Shown here: piece after piece, positions 13,135 to 13,296 of the stretch
How the letters are laid out: each line of letters starts with the position of its first letter
Numbering within the stretch: the first letter of the stretch is position 1
From: Anaerolineae bacterium
GTDB lineage: Bacteria; Chloroflexota; Anaerolineae; JACIWR01
Direction: 5' to 3'
DNA length: 13,296 nucleotides
NCBI GenBank assembly: GCA_021162125.1
Contig: JAGGZG010000383.1
Coordinates: 1-13,296 of the forward strand
Translations under genes and position numbers: made by a program
The notes under the pieces: generated by a model
The model's input: the letters and a program-made list of their open reading frames with translations, nothing else
The model's database searches: none
What the model was told of the DNA's origin: nothing

Positions 13135-13296
13135 TTGCGCACCGTCACTTTCGTCCCTTCTCCCACCACCGTCTCAATCTCGAACTCATCCATCAACCGC
13201 CGCGTCCCCGGCAACCCCATCCCAAAACCCCGCCCCGTCGAATACCCATTCCGCAACGCCAGCTTCACGTCCTCTATCCCCGGCCCTTTATCCTCC
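13122..13296 (-). CDS. rsbT: RsbT-like serine/threonine kinase (anti-sigma-type ATPase), C-terminal part
   Basis: Only the last 57 codons are in the window; the N-terminal half with the ATPase N-box lies to the right. The visible part reads EDKGPGIEDVKLALRNGYST, then GRGFGMGLPGTRRLMDEFEI and ends GTKVTVRKWLP. DKGPGI and GFGMGLPG are the ATP-binding boxes of the GHKL fold. The GLPGTRRLMDEF stretch is typical of RsbT rather than RsbW or SpoIIAB. RsbT phosphorylates RsbS/RsbR in the stressosome and activates a downstream PP2C phosphatase. The stop TGA (13122-13124) overlaps the phosphatase start by 13 nt, which supports cotranscription. Confidence 0.88.
   Translation of the reverse strand, partial: EDKGPGIEDVKLALRNGYSTGRGFGMGLPGTRRLMDEFEIETVVGEGTKVTVRKWLP

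Overview
The window is about 13.3 kb of moderately GC-rich bacterial DNA. Genes are on the minus strand except glmS. I think the host is a Chloroflexota (Anaerolineae-like) bacterium, or something near it. That rests on the style of the proteins, the large GAF/PAS sensor kinases and the many intergenic inverted repeats. No rRNA, tRNA or ribosomal protein is present to confirm it, so the taxonomy is a weak inference.

Left end (1-2532, minus strand): two dehydrogenases of inositol catabolism. One is a Gfo/Idh/MocA protein of the inositol 2-dehydrogenase type (IolG), cut by the window edge. The other is a zinc-dependent dehydrogenase that closely resembles what I remember of Thermotoga IolM, scyllo-inosose 3-dehydrogenase. 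The pair suggests the Thermotoga-type route, in which scyllo-inosose is oxidised again, and not the Bacillus IolE/IolD/IolJ route. The operon has a near-consensus promoter, a perfect 14-bp palindrome at the expected transcription start, and a roughly 260-nt leader. The leader carries a terminator-like hairpin with a U-tract, so attenuation or riboregulation is possible.

Middle (2605-5064, plus strand): glmS, glucosamine-6-phosphate synthase. It is preceded by a consensus promoter 519 nt upstream of the real ATG and by a glmS self-cleaving ribozyme, read directly from its conserved core. The ribozyme explains the long open frame upstream of the real GlmS start. It carries an apparent two-hairpin insertion of about 60 nt. 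An orphan minus-strand terminator lies between the two divergent promoters.

Region 5065-5253, between the convergent ends of glmS and an alpha/beta hydrolase gene, is packed with three inverted repeats. The hydrolase has Ala where the nucleophile Ser is expected.

Right half (5254-13296, minus strand): a signalling block. In transcription order it holds the 3' end of an RsbT-type serine kinase, an RsbX-type PP2C phosphatase (overlapping rsbT), a hybrid histidine kinase of 1134 aa (RsbRD-like N-terminus, GAF, GAF, PAS, HisKA, HATPase, REC, REC), a membrane histidine kinase of 749 aa (GAF, PAS, HisKA, HATPase), a single-domain response regulator and the hydrolase. The layout suggests that a partner-switching (Rsb) module is wired to a two-component phosphorelay. 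The output target is not in the window.
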